Shown in pieces: positions 1 to 8,214 of a DNA stretch of 41,980 nucleotides (the stretch's first letter is position 1; each line of letters begins with the position of its first letter). The stretch is from the NCBI GenBank assembly GCA_029194465.1, contig JARFXS010000018.1, positions 1-41,980 on the forward strand, read 5' to 3'. Below the pieces are notes generated by a model. The model searched no databases. It was not told the origin of the DNA and saw nothing but the letters and a program-made list of their open reading frames with translations. The DNA is from Candidatus Nitrosocosmicus sp. Lineage in GTDB: Archaea; Thermoproteota; Nitrososphaeria; Nitrososphaerales; Nitrososphaeraceae. Position numbers and translations under genes: made by a program.

Positions 1-354
1 CCAATTGACGGTGTAAACCCCGGGGATAATTTTAGATGAGTCTAATGTAACAGGAAGTGACTTATCTGAATTGGATGCTCTTAAATCGGTGTTACCAATT
101 CTTTCATTCTTAGAATTCATAATTTTGATATTACTTGCTCTTGGCTCTGGATTTTTTGTAAATGTTATAGTTACTTGGCCAGGTACGGATTTTGGAGAAC
201 CGAATATTTAATTGGGTTCAGACAAATAAGTGAGAGGACTCGAGTGACTGAATACAGGTAATAATACGGATGTCAAAATCTTTATACCAGTTCCCACGAT
301 GAAAAATACAGCAACAAACAAATTTCTGAGAAATTCAGATGCTATTATTAACAA
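1..354 (-). pseudogene. CopC-domain membrane/secreted protein, interrupted, partial
   Basis: Read on the minus strand, one frame runs from a possible TTG at 354-352 to the window edge. It begins with a hydrophobic stretch (LFVAVFFIVGTGIKIL) and then HSSPLTYLSEPN. After one in-frame TAA (210-208) it continues IFGSPKSVPGQVTITF and then NPEPRASNIKI, ending in PGVYTVNW at the edge. The second part matches the CopC copper-binding fold, in which the mature protein starts at a histidine after the signal peptide and carries the proline-rich SP and EPR motifs. Many archaeal members continue into a CopD membrane domain, which would lie outside the window. There is no ATG upstream of the CopC part. I infer a gene broken by a single nonsense change, or a sequencing error. 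A copper role is inferred from the family only. Confidence 0.6.
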
Positions 355-547
355 TTAACATACAATATAATTATCTTACAAATGTCGAAGTTACTAACGC
401 AAATGGTTTCAAATCTAATAGTTGAATTGCTAGGTTCATCGGACGAAAGATCTTGATTAAACAGTTTTACATCAAAAATTGGGGTTAATCTATACGTTCG
501 AAGATTGTACAACAATTGTTTTAATAAACTTTAAACATAAACTCTTA

Positions 548-1165
548 ATGAATAAAAATCATCTTATTCTTTTCGGTGCCATAATAGCAATCTCGATGTT
601 AGCAGCTCCTGTATTGCAAATGTCATATGCTCACCAAAGAGCACTCTTTGAGATTAATGGGAAAGATTACTTATTTGTTGTTGGTTCTGCAAATGAACCA
701 TTATACGTAGACGATAAAACTGCAGCAACACTAGATGCCTACTGGCCTAATGCTTCAGATCCAACCAATAGTAGAGCAAACGGGACTCAACCAATTACTG
801 GACTAGAAAACATGTTAAAGGTGGAAATATTAGCAGGTGACAAGAACATGACATCTAATTTGGATCCTGCATTTGGTGAAGTAGGAAAATATGAGTCAGA
901 GACATTTTATCCAACAGTTGCAACAACTTTTGACTATCGAATTTATGGAAACATCAATGGAACAAACTTTGACGTAACATTCTCATGCCAACCATCAGGA
1001 GGGGAATCCGCACCTTCTGATAACTCTACAGTTGACATTTCCGAAAATGTGGTAAGAAAGGCTCTGCAAGGAGGTTTTGGATGTCCTGAGGATAGAACAG
1101 GATTCCCCGAACCATATATGTCACAATTTGATCTAAGTCAACAACTGAATAGGACCTCTACCTAA
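548..1165 (+). CDS. Secreted protein of unknown function
   Basis: The start at 548 is chosen because it puts a clean signal peptide at the N-terminus: MNKN, a hydrophobic core (HLILFGAIIAISML) and a likely cut after SYA near residue 28. A start further upstream would bury it. The mature part of about 177 residues has several N-x-S/T sequons, two cysteines in the C-terminal third (SCQPS and FGCPED, possible disulfide) and no membrane anchor. It should therefore be released or loosely attached outside the cell. I do not recognise a catalytic motif. The neighbouring CopC-type gene, divergent on the left, suggests an extracytoplasmic or metal-related setting, but that is only context. The gene is followed by a T-rich stretch at 1165-1185 that may stop transcription. 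Confidence 0.7.
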   Translation: MNKNHLILFGAIIAISMLAAPVLQMSYAHQRALFEINGKDYLFVVGSANEPLYVDDKTAATLDAYWPNASDPTNSRANGTQPITGLENMLKVEILAGDKNMTSNLDPAFGEVGKYESETFYPTVATTFDYRIYGNINGTNFDVTFSCQPSGGESAPSDNSTVDISENVVRKALQGGFGCPEDRTGFPEPYMSQFDLSQQLNRTST

Positions 1166-1749
1166 TTTTTTATGTATTTTTATAAATATTGTAACACATA
1201 TTGTGCTTTTGAATAATACTGGCTTTTATTATCATTTGCCATATCATTTGATCTCTTAACTAATATTCCAAACTGCCATTACTCAGGAAGGAGCCCATTA
1301 GCCTCGACGCCTCAAAAGTGGTAACGTCCACAAACAATGCAATAGTTAAGGCAATATCGATTGTAACCTGGGGAGCTGTTGCATGATTAACCTGCAACGA
1401 ATTTTTTATAAATCTCTAAACGATTTCAGAAAGAGATTCTGAAGAGAAAATGGAATAAAAGAAAGGATAGCCTTTACCACAGCCCAGGCAGCCCAACCCA
1501 ACCCATTCTTAAAGCTAATCAAATTATCCGCACAGCGGTAACAGTCTTATCTATATTATTGTTATTTCTAAGTATTCAAATCATTGATCCGTGACCAAGA
1601 ACCATAATCATAATAATTGATTGAACTCTTGACTAACGAAGGAGGGTTACAAAATTATACATCAAATATTCAAAATTCAATGAGGAATGAACGCCCTTGA
1701 ACGTATTTGGTTCTAGAAAGATGAGATACAAAAATACATAAAAATATTA
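1166..1749. other. Long intergenic region with possible gene remnants
   Basis: No complete gene is visible in these 584 bases. The stretch 1275-1400 is richer in G+C than its surroundings and is open in both directions for about 40 codons. On the minus strand it reads LTIALFVDVTTFEASRLMG and on the plus strand ISLDASKVVTSTNNAIVK. A second minus-strand stretch (about 1540-1406) reads GLGWAAWAVVKAILSFIPF and then a stop. None has a convincing start or promoter. They could be remains of a decayed gene or chance. A hairpin with a T-run (1378-1407) and the dph2 promoter region (A/T-rich, 1725-1749) complete the region. Confidence 0.35.
1378..1407 (+). terminator. Hairpin followed by T-run, terminator-like
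   Basis: GTTGCA (1378-1383) pairs with TGCAAC (1393-1398) across a 9-base loop and is followed by six T at 1402-1407. The form is that of an intrinsic terminator on the plus strand. It lies about 210 bases after the secreted-protein gene, so what it terminates is unclear. Confidence 0.3.
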
Positions 1750-2787
1750 ATGTATAGTCCAATACGATTCAGAAAGGCGTTTAATTTGATCCAGATAGAT
1801 GAAGACAGAATTTTTGATATCATTAGAGAGAGAAAGCCTCGTTCCATAGCTTTGAATGGTCCCGAACCCCTATTACCAAAAATTCAAAAAGTTTCTGAAA
1901 AAATTGAAAACGAATTCAACATAATATCATATATAATAGGAGATAAGAGCTGGGGTTCTTGCGATCTTAACACTCATGCTGCAGAGATGCTGGGTGCAGA
2001 TATATTATTTAACGTAGGACATACTATAACTATAGAAAATTTTGGAGAGAAAGTATTCATGATAAATGCCTTTGACACAATAAGATTTGATAATGTTGCA
2101 TTAAAATGCGCAATGGAACTAAAGGGGCGATTTAAAACTATTTCATTAGTTACAGACAGTCAACACTTGCATCAAATTGACACGGTCAAGAAGATTTTTG
2201 AGGATAACGGGTTTGTCGTGGTAAAGGGAAAAGGTAAAGGACAATTGAATGATGCACAAGTCTTTGGTTGTGAATTTCATCCACTGCACAACATCAAAAG
2301 TGAAATTGAGGCTTTTATTTTTCTTGGCCAAAGTAGATTCCATTCGATAGGGATAGCCCTTTCTACAGAAAAACCGACATTTATGCTCGATCCATATTTT
2401 GAAGAATTTTTACAAATCAATAACGAAGCAGAAGTTGTCAAGAAGAGAGCGATACTCTCTGTGTACAAGGCACTCGATGCAAGAACTTTGGGGATAATAA
2501 TAGGATTAAAAGAGGGACAATTTGCAAATATTAAAGCTTTAGAATTTAAGAAAGAGCTAAGCAAATTAGGAATTAACATACAACTGATAGCTTTGACCGA
2601 GATTTCAAATGAGAAGTTAGAAAACTTTAGAGAAATCGATGCGTTTATTCAAGTAGCATGTCCACGGCTAGGAACTGATAATTATTTTTCCAAACCAGTA
2701 CTATCAGTTCCACAAGGATTAGCTTTGATAAAGTTATTAAAGAAAGAACCCATCGAGGAATTTTTCAAAATTCAGCATTGGTTATAA
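1750..2787 (+). CDS. dph2: Diphthamide biosynthesis protein Dph2 (2-(3-amino-3-carboxypropyl)histidine synthase)
   Basis: In archaea a Dph2 homodimer uses a non-canonical [4Fe-4S] radical-SAM chemistry to transfer the aminocarboxypropyl group of SAM to a histidine of translation elongation factor EF-2, the first step of diphthamide synthesis. The 345-residue length is typical. The three cluster cysteines, one per repeated domain, are visible: C71 in WGSCD, C174 in FGCEF and C304 in ACPRLG. Other family marks are GDKSWGSCD near residue 64 and the late VPQGLALI. The ATG follows an A/T-rich promoter stretch. The gene stands alone, with no other diphthamide gene beside it, which is usual in archaea. 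Confidence 0.93.
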   Translation: MYSPIRFRKAFNLIQIDEDRIFDIIRERKPRSIALNGPEPLLPKIQKVSEKIENEFNIISYIIGDKSWGSCDLNTHAAEMLGADILFNVGHTITIENFGEKVFMINAFDTIRFDNVALKCAMELKGRFKTISLVTDSQHLHQIDTVKKIFEDNGFVVVKGKGKGQLNDAQVFGCEFHPLHNIKSEIEAFIFLGQSRFHSIGIALSTEKPTFMLDPYFEEFLQINNEAEVVKKRAILSVYKALDARTLGIIIGLKEGQFANIKALEFKKELSKLGINIQLIALTEISNEKLENFREIDAFIQVACPRLGTDNYFSKPVLSVPQGLALIKLLKKEPIEEFFKIQHWL

Positions 2788-3040
2788 GGTAAACTTGGAT
2801 AAAACTACGAATCCAAAACATTTGATGCAAAACTTGCTATTGCATGTCAGTTATACAATTCTTCTGCATGATTGACATTTTATAGAGATTACCAATCAAT
2901 CTCCTAGTCAGAGTTAAATAAAAAATAAACCATAGCATTAGAAGCATTGTTTGGTTTTCAAACAGTAATCGATATCGAATAATTGTTGCAGTAGAATTTG
3001 TAAAGATTATATTTAATCGTCTGCTATCATAAGCAAATTT

Positions 3041-3508
3041 ATGGTAGTTATATCAAGAAGGCTTTCCCTGATAATATTTTTTATTGCAGGTTTCATTTTT
3101 ATTGGGATAGGTATTGTTTCAATTATTGATTCGAATATCCCCAGATATGTGGAAATTACTGAGATGATAAAACCAAATCAATCTGGAATATTCACTCCAG
3201 ATATGAATTCGGGCAACATCGCAAATATTTATGCCAATGGATCTAAATTTACAGTGCTAGTAATAGACCCCAACAACAAATTGATAATGAATAAAACTGG
3301 AAATATTGGGGTACTGAATGAAACTGTTACATCAGAAACAAATGGTAAGTACAAAATTCAGGTTATTAATGAAGGGGAAAATACATTAAATTTGAATTTA
3401 GGGGCGTTTTCGAAGGCCAGTCCACTTGCGTTTAGTGGTCAAATGATGTTGATCATAACTGGTGTTGTAATATTAGGATTAGGAATCAGAACCAGAATGC
3501 AGTCATAA
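3041..3508 (+). CDS. Small membrane protein, two transmembrane segments
   Basis: This 155-residue protein is not a family I can name. A first membrane segment (about residues 8-28, LIIFFIAGFIFIGIGIV) and a second near the C-terminus (about 130-150, MMLIITGVVILGLGI) enclose an extracytoplasmic part of about 100 residues. That part is rich in N-x-S/T sites and alternating beta-like sequence, ending in NLNLGAFSK. Both ends would be cytoplasmic. A TATA-like element (attatattta, about 3006-3015) lies about 26-30 bases before the ATG, which suggests an almost leaderless transcript. It converges on pheA, and the stop codons of the two genes abut (3508/3509). The architecture suggests a surface sensor or stalk, but no function can be assigned. 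Confidence 0.6.
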   Translation: MVVISRRLSLIIFFIAGFIFIGIGIVSIIDSNIPRYVEITEMIKPNQSGIFTPDMNSGNIANIYANGSKFTVLVIDPNNKLIMNKTGNIGVLNETVTSETNGKYKIQVINEGENTLNLNLGAFSKASPLAFSGQMMLIITGVVILGLGIRTRMQS

Positions 3509-4339
3509 CTACCTTATTTCGTCTTTCCTATACGAACCTAATAACTTAAAGAAAATAGTAGCGGACTTGACAACTAAAAGAGAGGCAGAAATTTTATCAT
3601 CATTAACGTTTCCCTCTAAATCTACAAAAAAATAATACTCCCAAGGTATATTTTTCGTGGGTCTTGATTCAATTTTTGTTAAATTAATGTTTCTTAATGC
3701 AAATTCTTGGAGTATTGAATATAATGATCCAGGGGTATGAGGGATAGAAAAAATAACTGATATCTTATTGTCATCGGCTTTGCTATTATAACTTTTAGAA
3801 ATTATTAGAAATCTAGTAAAATTATTAGAATTATCCTCGATATCTTCTTCTACAACCTTCATGTCATAGATGTGGGCAGCATGCTTGCTAGCTATTGCTG
3901 CTGCGTTAGTACTATGAGTTTCTTTAATAAATTTAACAGATCCTGCAGTATCGTACATAGGGATTGATTCTAAGTGTTTCTTTTGAATATATTTTCTACA
4001 CTGAGCCAATGCCTGTGGATGAGAATAGACGACAGAAATTTCGTCTGGAGATCCATCCTTATCGATGATTAAACAATGATGTATTTTCTGATATATTTCC
4101 CCGATAGCATAAAGAGGTTTTTCAACTAGTAAGTCGTAAGTTTCATTTACACTCCCTTCTGTAGAATTTTCAATAGGAACTACTGCCAGATCCACTGTAG
4201 AATTTTCAACACCATCAAACAATTCACGAAATGATCTAAATGGAATGAATGAATAATTTGGATCAGGATATTGAATACGGGCAGATGCTTCACTGTAAGA
4301 TCCAGATTCGCCCTGAAAACCTACCTTGAAGGCATTCAT
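3509..4339 (-). CDS. pheA: Prephenate dehydratase with C-terminal ACT domain
   Basis: The enzyme converts prephenate to phenylpyruvate in phenylalanine synthesis. The N-terminal catalytic part carries GFQGESGSYSEAS (residues 7-19), PIENSTEGSV (55-64) and the essential TRF motif (175-177, in NNFTRFLI). The ACT domain (about 193-265) contains the phenylalanine-binding ESRP (224-227) and the preceding GSLY. The protein is therefore probably feedback-inhibited by phenylalanine. At 276 residues it is the stand-alone form, with no chorismate mutase part. Its ATG overlaps the end of csl4 by four bases, so the two are co-transcribed and probably translationally coupled. Confidence 0.95.
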   Translation of the reverse strand: MNAFKVGFQGESGSYSEASARIQYPDPNYSFIPFRSFRELFDGVENSTVDLAVVPIENSTEGSVNETYDLLVEKPLYAIGEIYQKIHHCLIIDKDGSPDEISVVYSHPQALAQCRKYIQKKHLESIPMYDTAGSVKFIKETHSTNAAAIASKHAAHIYDMKVVEEDIEDNSNNFTRFLIISKSYNSKADDNKISVIFSIPHTPGSLYSILQEFALRNINLTKIESRPTKNIPWEYYFFVDLEGNVNDDKISASLLVVKSATIFFKLLGSYRKDEIR

Positions 4340-4962
4340 ATCACAGGAAATTGTTTATCATACAAAAGTGTAAAGGATTCTTTTCCATAATCAATTGAAA
4401 CTTTCCTGTCTTCAAAGTTACCACAGGAATTGCATTTTAATCCTCCTGGTACTTTGACAAATTCATTTCCACAAGAAAAGCAAATTGTATACACAACTCC
4501 CAAGTCTCTGTCCTCTAATGTCAAATGAATTGAAGAATTCAATAAGCTGAATACTCTTCCCCTTATAATATCGCCAACCTTAAAAACAAATTTACCTTTA
4601 TAACTTCTCTCACGCCAGCCTGAACCATAGTTTCCCCCTGAATTAGACATACGAGTCGAGGCTATCGCAGAAAAACCAGATTTAGAATATTTTTCATTGA
4701 TATAAACAATCCTTACCGATATCATATTTCCAAATAACATATCGATATATCCAACAACAATATCACCAATCTTGGGTATCATAGGTGGATTTTTTTGTTT
4801 AACACTTAAAATACGATCGACCATGTTAGCGCTAGATTTTCCAATAACAGAAGATCTAACCTCACCCTCATCTAAATAGGTGTTTTTCCCCGCATCAAAT
4901 TCCTCAATTATAGCTAACGGTTTTCCAGGAATAATATAATCAATTTCATGAGTTTTATTCAA
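4336..4962 (-). CDS. csl4: Archaeal exosome RNA-binding subunit Csl4
   Basis: Csl4 caps the archaeal RNA exosome (Rrp41/Rrp42 ring) and helps choose substrates for 3'-5' decay and tailing. The 208-residue protein shows the three expected parts. The N-terminal beta domain starts at PGKPLAIIEEF. An S1 RNA-binding domain spans about 63-155 (GDIVVGYIDML then VGDIIRGRVFSL). A C-terminal zinc ribbon carries C161, C164, C177 and C180. The S1 domain has a glycine/serine-rich loop (SNSGGNYGSG, 106-115). The start appears to be TTG. The gene is first in a two-gene unit with pheA. The pairing has no obvious metabolic logic, so I read it as a conserved housekeeping neighbourhood. Confidence 0.93.
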   Translation of the reverse strand: MNKTHEIDYIIPGKPLAIIEEFDAGKNTYLDEGEVRSSVIGKSSANMVDRILSVKQKNPPMIPKIGDIVVGYIDMLFGNMISVRIVYINEKYSKSGFSAIASTRMSNSGGNYGSGWRERSYKGKFVFKVGDIIRGRVFSLLNSSIHLTLEDRDLGVVYTICFSCGNEFVKVPGGLKCNSCGNFEDRKVSIDYGKESFTLLYDKQFPVI

Positions 4963-5020
4963 ATCAAATCAAACGATATTTGTTTTCTAATAGTTATAAT
5001 TGTTACATTAACTCAGGTAT

Positions 5021-5914
5021 CTAGTTGATCACTTCGAGCATTTCTATTGCTTGTTTAGTTTCTTTGACATTATGAGTTCGTACCAGAGAGGCTCCATTAA
5101 TAACGCTATACATCTCAGCAATAATTGAAGGAATTAGTCTATCTTCCACAGCTAAACCAAATAAAGATCCTATGAACGATTTTCTGGAAATCGAAACGCA
5201 GATTGGTTTTTTCAAAGACATTAACAATTTAATATTAGCAATTATATCGATATCACGCACGTACCAATCCATTCCCAGAGTTTTGGAATAAAATGGATTA
5301 AATCCATCTTTTCTAAAAAAACCAATCGAGGGATCGATGATTAGTTTATCATCGTCGATTTTACATTTCTTGGCAATTCTAATACTTTCAGCGAGTAGAG
5401 AACTGGTATCCTGTATGTCCCCATCACCATGAAGATTTTCTCTATCAGACAGATAAGCGCCAAGGATCACAGGAAGATCTTGTTCATAAGCCAGGCTAGG
5501 CATTTTTTTATCATATTTTAAGCCAGTAACGTCGTTAATCGCATTCACATCTAATTTCAATAAAGATTGGATTACGTCGGATCTTACTGTATCAACAGAT
5601 ATAGGAATATTGCTAATTTGCCTAATAGCTGAGATTGCATTGTGTAATCGTTTTGATTCGATATCCTTTGGAATTAGTGTCCTCAAGTATGGAGCAGTTG
5701 ACATACCACCTACATCCACTATATCAACTCCATTATCCTGCATTCTAATGATTGTATCCTGAATCTCGTCTTCTTGATGTTTTATCGAGTCTTTGTAAAA
5801 TGATTCGGGACTCACATTTATGATACCCATAATCCGAGTCTTTCCATATGGAGTGACTGAAATATTACCCACATTTGTCAACAAACAAAAATATATTATT
5901 TCTTTTAAAAACAT
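5021..5914 (-). CDS. folP: Dihydropteroate synthase-type pterin-binding enzyme
   Basis: Family members join a pterin pyrophosphate to p-aminobenzoate (or a related arylamine in archaea) to make the core of folate or methanopterin-type C1 carriers. The TIM-barrel signatures are present: GIINVSPESFYKDS (30-43), DIVDVGGMSTAP (about 80-91), ISVDTVR, NDVTG, a DPSIGFF loop, SISRKSFIG and the late VRTHNV. The Asn-Val-Ser-Pro-Glu form differs slightly from the bacterial NVTPDSF. The N-terminus before PYGKTRIMG is poorly conserved, so translation may begin at a GTG or later codon about 15-20 residues downstream of this ATG. A pterin dehydratase also lies in this window (34211). Confidence 0.85.
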   Translation of the reverse strand: MFLKEIIYFCLLTNVGNISVTPYGKTRIMGIINVSPESFYKDSIKHQEDEIQDTIIRMQDNGVDIVDVGGMSTAPYLRTLIPKDIESKRLHNAISAIRQISNIPISVDTVRSDVIQSLLKLDVNAINDVTGLKYDKKMPSLAYEQDLPVILGAYLSDRENLHGDGDIQDTSSLLAESIRIAKKCKIDDDKLIIDPSIGFFRKDGFNPFYSKTLGMDWYVRDIDIIANIKLLMSLKKPICVSISRKSFIGSLFGLAVEDRLIPSIIAEMYSVINGASLVRTHNVKETKQAIEMLEVIN

Positions 5915-6347
5915 TCAGATAAATCTATTAAATCATTAGACAACTATCAAATATAGACCAGGTATCAGAGAATTTTTTTGAAAGACATGCAAAGGCTTTG
6001 AAAAGATAATGAAAAGAATTCTCTATAATTAATTATGGTAATTGATTCAACAATATCACCGTCACTAGAGTATGAATGTTTAAGTTTTTAGATTGCATTT
6101 TTCAGGTAAAAAAGGGTTATTCATTCAGTCTACAAATTTTCAGATTGGAGAAAAAGGTACAACTTATTCAATTCCCTTTTTTATGCTTAAAAATCAGTTA
6201 ATGAGAGTCAAATAGTAACATAATATTACTCTTGAATGACATCTTAAGCATAAATCGCAATGATGACTTTCGTCTGTTTTACACAGACCAATCGTGATCT
6301 TGGGTTTTGATTCTCGTTAGTTCCATATATTGGCCTTTAATACTGGA
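5915..6347. other. Intergenic region upstream of folP, no gene seen
   Basis: These 433 bases separate the 3' end of the DUF6659-like gene from the start of folP; both genes are on the minus strand. I see no open frame longer than about 20 codons. The stretch 5925-5960 is A/T-rich and probably holds the folP promoter. A perfect hairpin (GTCTGT 6272-6277 with ACAGAC 6283-6288, 5-base loop) lies about 60 bases beyond the end of the DUF6659-like gene and may mark its transcript end, though no T-run follows on that strand. A perfect ATGATGA (6260-6266), the C-box consensus, sits beside it, but I could not complete a C/D-box layout. Confidence 0.3.
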
Positions 6348-6764
6348 CTATTTTACTTTGAAAAGCTTTGAAAAGAAACCACTAATCGAAGGCATTATTT
6401 TTTCCATGATTAAATTATCAAAGTCATCTGTATGTGGATCTAATGTAAAGATCAAGAGATACTCTAATCTATTTTTCTGATTTGTTATTGGTATTGTAAT
6501 CCGCAAGATTTTTTCATAAAGCGAGCAAGTATAATTCAGTTTTCCTAGTAAATCTTGCCACCTTAACCTAGTATATTGTCTGGTGGAGGCAGTGATAGCA
6601 TATTGCTCGGTTTCTTCATCGCTTAAAAGTGGAATTATTCCTTTACGCTCTGCAGTGGTAATAATTATTCCATGCTTATCAGCAACCCCAATGAATCGTA
6701 TTCTTGGATCGATTTGTACAATTTCATTACAAAGGTTTTTAAATTCGGTAACATATTTTTCCAT
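6348..6764 (-). CDS. DUF6659 / roadblock-like thaumarchaeal protein
   Basis: This 138-residue protein belongs to a small-protein family expanded in Thaumarchaeota. The marks I rely on are LCNEIVQIDPRIRFIGVADKHG at the start, GIIPLLSDEETEQ in the middle and a late EYLLIFTLDPH. The secondary structure looks like the roadblock/LC7 fold (a helix, then strands with a glycine turn), which in other systems forms dimeric platforms for small GTPases and signalling. Here no partner GTPase is adjacent. It sits 36 bases after the DUF504-like gene on the same strand, so the two may form one unit. A second member, with a frameshift, is at 34561. The biochemical role is unknown. Confidence 0.7.
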   Translation of the reverse strand: MEKYVTEFKNLCNEIVQIDPRIRFIGVADKHGIIITTAERKGIIPLLSDEETEQYAITASTRQYTRLRWQDLLGKLNYTCSLYEKILRITIPITNQKNRLEYLLIFTLDPHTDDFDNLIMEKIMPSISGFFSKLFKVK

Positions 6765-6800
6765 GATTTATTATTATTGGTGTTTAAACAATGTATTATT

Positions 6801-7013
6801 TTAATTTTTTTTATATAATAATCGTCCCTTTAGTTCAATTTTTGTTATCCTTGAAGCGGGTATTGTTTGAAAATTTTCAGAAACTAAGATGAAATCTGAC
6901 AATGTAATTATTTTATAATCTTTGTAATCCCTATATGTTACTAGATACGAAGATGCATCATCTGCATATAGAGCTTTACTGATAATTTCTTCTAATTTAC
7001 CTTTCTTAGGCAT
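6801..7013 (-). CDS. Small protein resembling the DUF504/MJ1316 RNA-end recognition domain
   Basis: This 70-residue basic protein fits the layout of the MJ1316/DUF504 domain: an N-terminal helix (KLEEIISKALYA), a strand with the characteristic YRD (28-30 region), a strand with ITLSDFI, and a final IPASRITKIEL corresponding to the IP-HRI motif of that family. The histidine usual before RI is serine here. The family is thought to recognise RNA with cyclic-phosphate ends, often fused to RNA-repair enzymes. An RNA 3'-phosphate cyclase is encoded elsewhere in this window (36206). The assignment is by motif only. The alternative is an unrelated small beta protein. Confidence 0.5.
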   Translation of the reverse strand: MPKKGKLEEIISKALYADDASSYLVTYRDYKDYKIITLSDFILVSENFQTIPASRITKIELKGRLLYKKN

Positions 7014-7321
7014 AAATCACAATTTATTTACATGTCATATATACGCCATCAAACGATCTTTTCGCCTGATCTATATTGAGGACACTGATGTATGAATACG
7101 GCACAATGATACTGTACGTTTTTAATAACCTGCGGCATAATAAGTTCTTATCAAATCTATGTCATTCATATTTGATAGTATGAAAGTGACTGATCTATAA
7201 ATCAAAGATTCGCAAAGGAGGACAAACATCTCCGAAGCTAACAATAAAATATTTATTTCAATAACAAATTTTCAAAAGATTTAATATTGAACTTTGAAGT
7301 AATGTAGTAGGCAAGCTAAGT
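7014..7321. other. Divergent promoter region
   Basis: This 308-base region lies between the minus-strand DUF504-like gene and the plus-strand ParA-like gene. It holds promoters for both and no gene that I can support. A likely TATA element for the ATPase is at about 7278-7287 (atttaatatt), some 35 bases before its ATG. A GGAGG at 7217-7221 is not followed by a usable start codon. A weak GGAG/CTCC dyad surrounds it. Confidence 0.35.
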
Positions 7322-8161
7322 ATGACTCACTGTATAGCAATACATTCCTATAAGGGAGGCACTGGTAAGACCACAATAGCTGCTAATACCGCAGCATTAC
7401 TTGTAAAAATGGGGAAAAAGGTTGCCATACTAGATCTAGACGTCTATGCACCTAGCTTACATAATTATTTTAAGATAAATCCAAAAAAATGGATAAACGA
7501 CTTTTTGGATAATAATGCAGATATTTATGAATCGATAATTGACATGACTGAAATTCTTTTTAAAGATGAACAAAAGCAGAGCAATTTTACAGGGAAGCTC
7601 TATACTGGATTCTCTAATCCTAGCAGAGACGCGATATTTAAATTTGAAATGGGTAATGGAACAGACTATTGGAAAAAACAGTTTAGGAAATTAGTTTTCC
7701 TTCGAGAACAAATTATTACCAAGCTCGATACAGATTACATCATTATTGATACGAGTCCAGGAATAAGACATTGGTCCATTAATGCCCTGTCAATAGCGGA
7801 TAAGTTAATACTTACTATGAAAATGGATGATTTAGACATTGAAGGAACAAAAAAACTATTGTTTGAAATTTATACAACATTTGTACGATTTGGTGCTATT
7901 TCTTACATATTGCTAAATAGGATATCAGGATATTGTATTCCGGCTACTACACACGATTCAAATCTTGAAGAAAACCAAGATCATAAGAAAGTTTTGGAAG
8001 AACTTCATGCCGTTACGGGTGCAAACTCTCTTTCCCCACTACCATGTTATTGCGACATACAATTTAGTCCCAGAGAGTTTTTAACAGTAATTAACAATCC
8101 AAATCATCCATTTTCTTTAAAATTAAGAAGTATCATAAGCGAAATGACAAATAATGCGTAG
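7322..8161 (+). CDS. ParA/MinD-family P-loop ATPase
   Basis: The deviant Walker A motif is complete: KGGTGKTT at residues 11-18, with the signature lysine K11. Walker A' (DLDVYAPSL, about 38-46) and Walker B (YIIIDTSPG, about 140-148) follow. Such ATPases dimerise on ATP and position or partition cargo such as chromosomes, plasmids, septum factors or membrane machinery. No ParB-like gene is adjacent, and the C-terminus lacks an obvious membrane-targeting helix, so I would not call it MinD. A CxC (LPCYCDIQF, about residues 238-246) near the end is unusual. The next gene, 53 bases on, is a membrane-anchored extracytoplasmic protein and is probably in the same transcript. Confidence 0.85.
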   Translation: MTHCIAIHSYKGGTGKTTIAANTAALLVKMGKKVAILDLDVYAPSLHNYFKINPKKWINDFLDNNADIYESIIDMTEILFKDEQKQSNFTGKLYTGFSNPSRDAIFKFEMGNGTDYWKKQFRKLVFLREQIITKLDTDYIIIDTSPGIRHWSINALSIADKLILTMKMDDLDIEGTKKLLFEIYTTFVRFGAISYILLNRISGYCIPATTHDSNLEENQDHKKVLEELHAVTGANSLSPLPCYCDIQFSPREFLTVINNPNHPFSLKLRSIISEMTNNA

Positions 8162-8214
8162 AATGACAAATATTAATTTTAAATTAGAGAGCATTTCAGT
8201 AGAATTACGATAGA

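Noticed and set aside
6260..6290. C/D-box RNA starting at the perfect ATGATGA
   Set aside because: A C-box is present but no D-box (CTGA) occurs at guide distance; only a small hairpin follows.
7217..7221. GGAGG as a Shine-Dalgarno site for an extra small gene
   Set aside because: No ATG, GTG or TTG follows at a usable distance, and the frame starting at the nearest ATC is only 18 codons.
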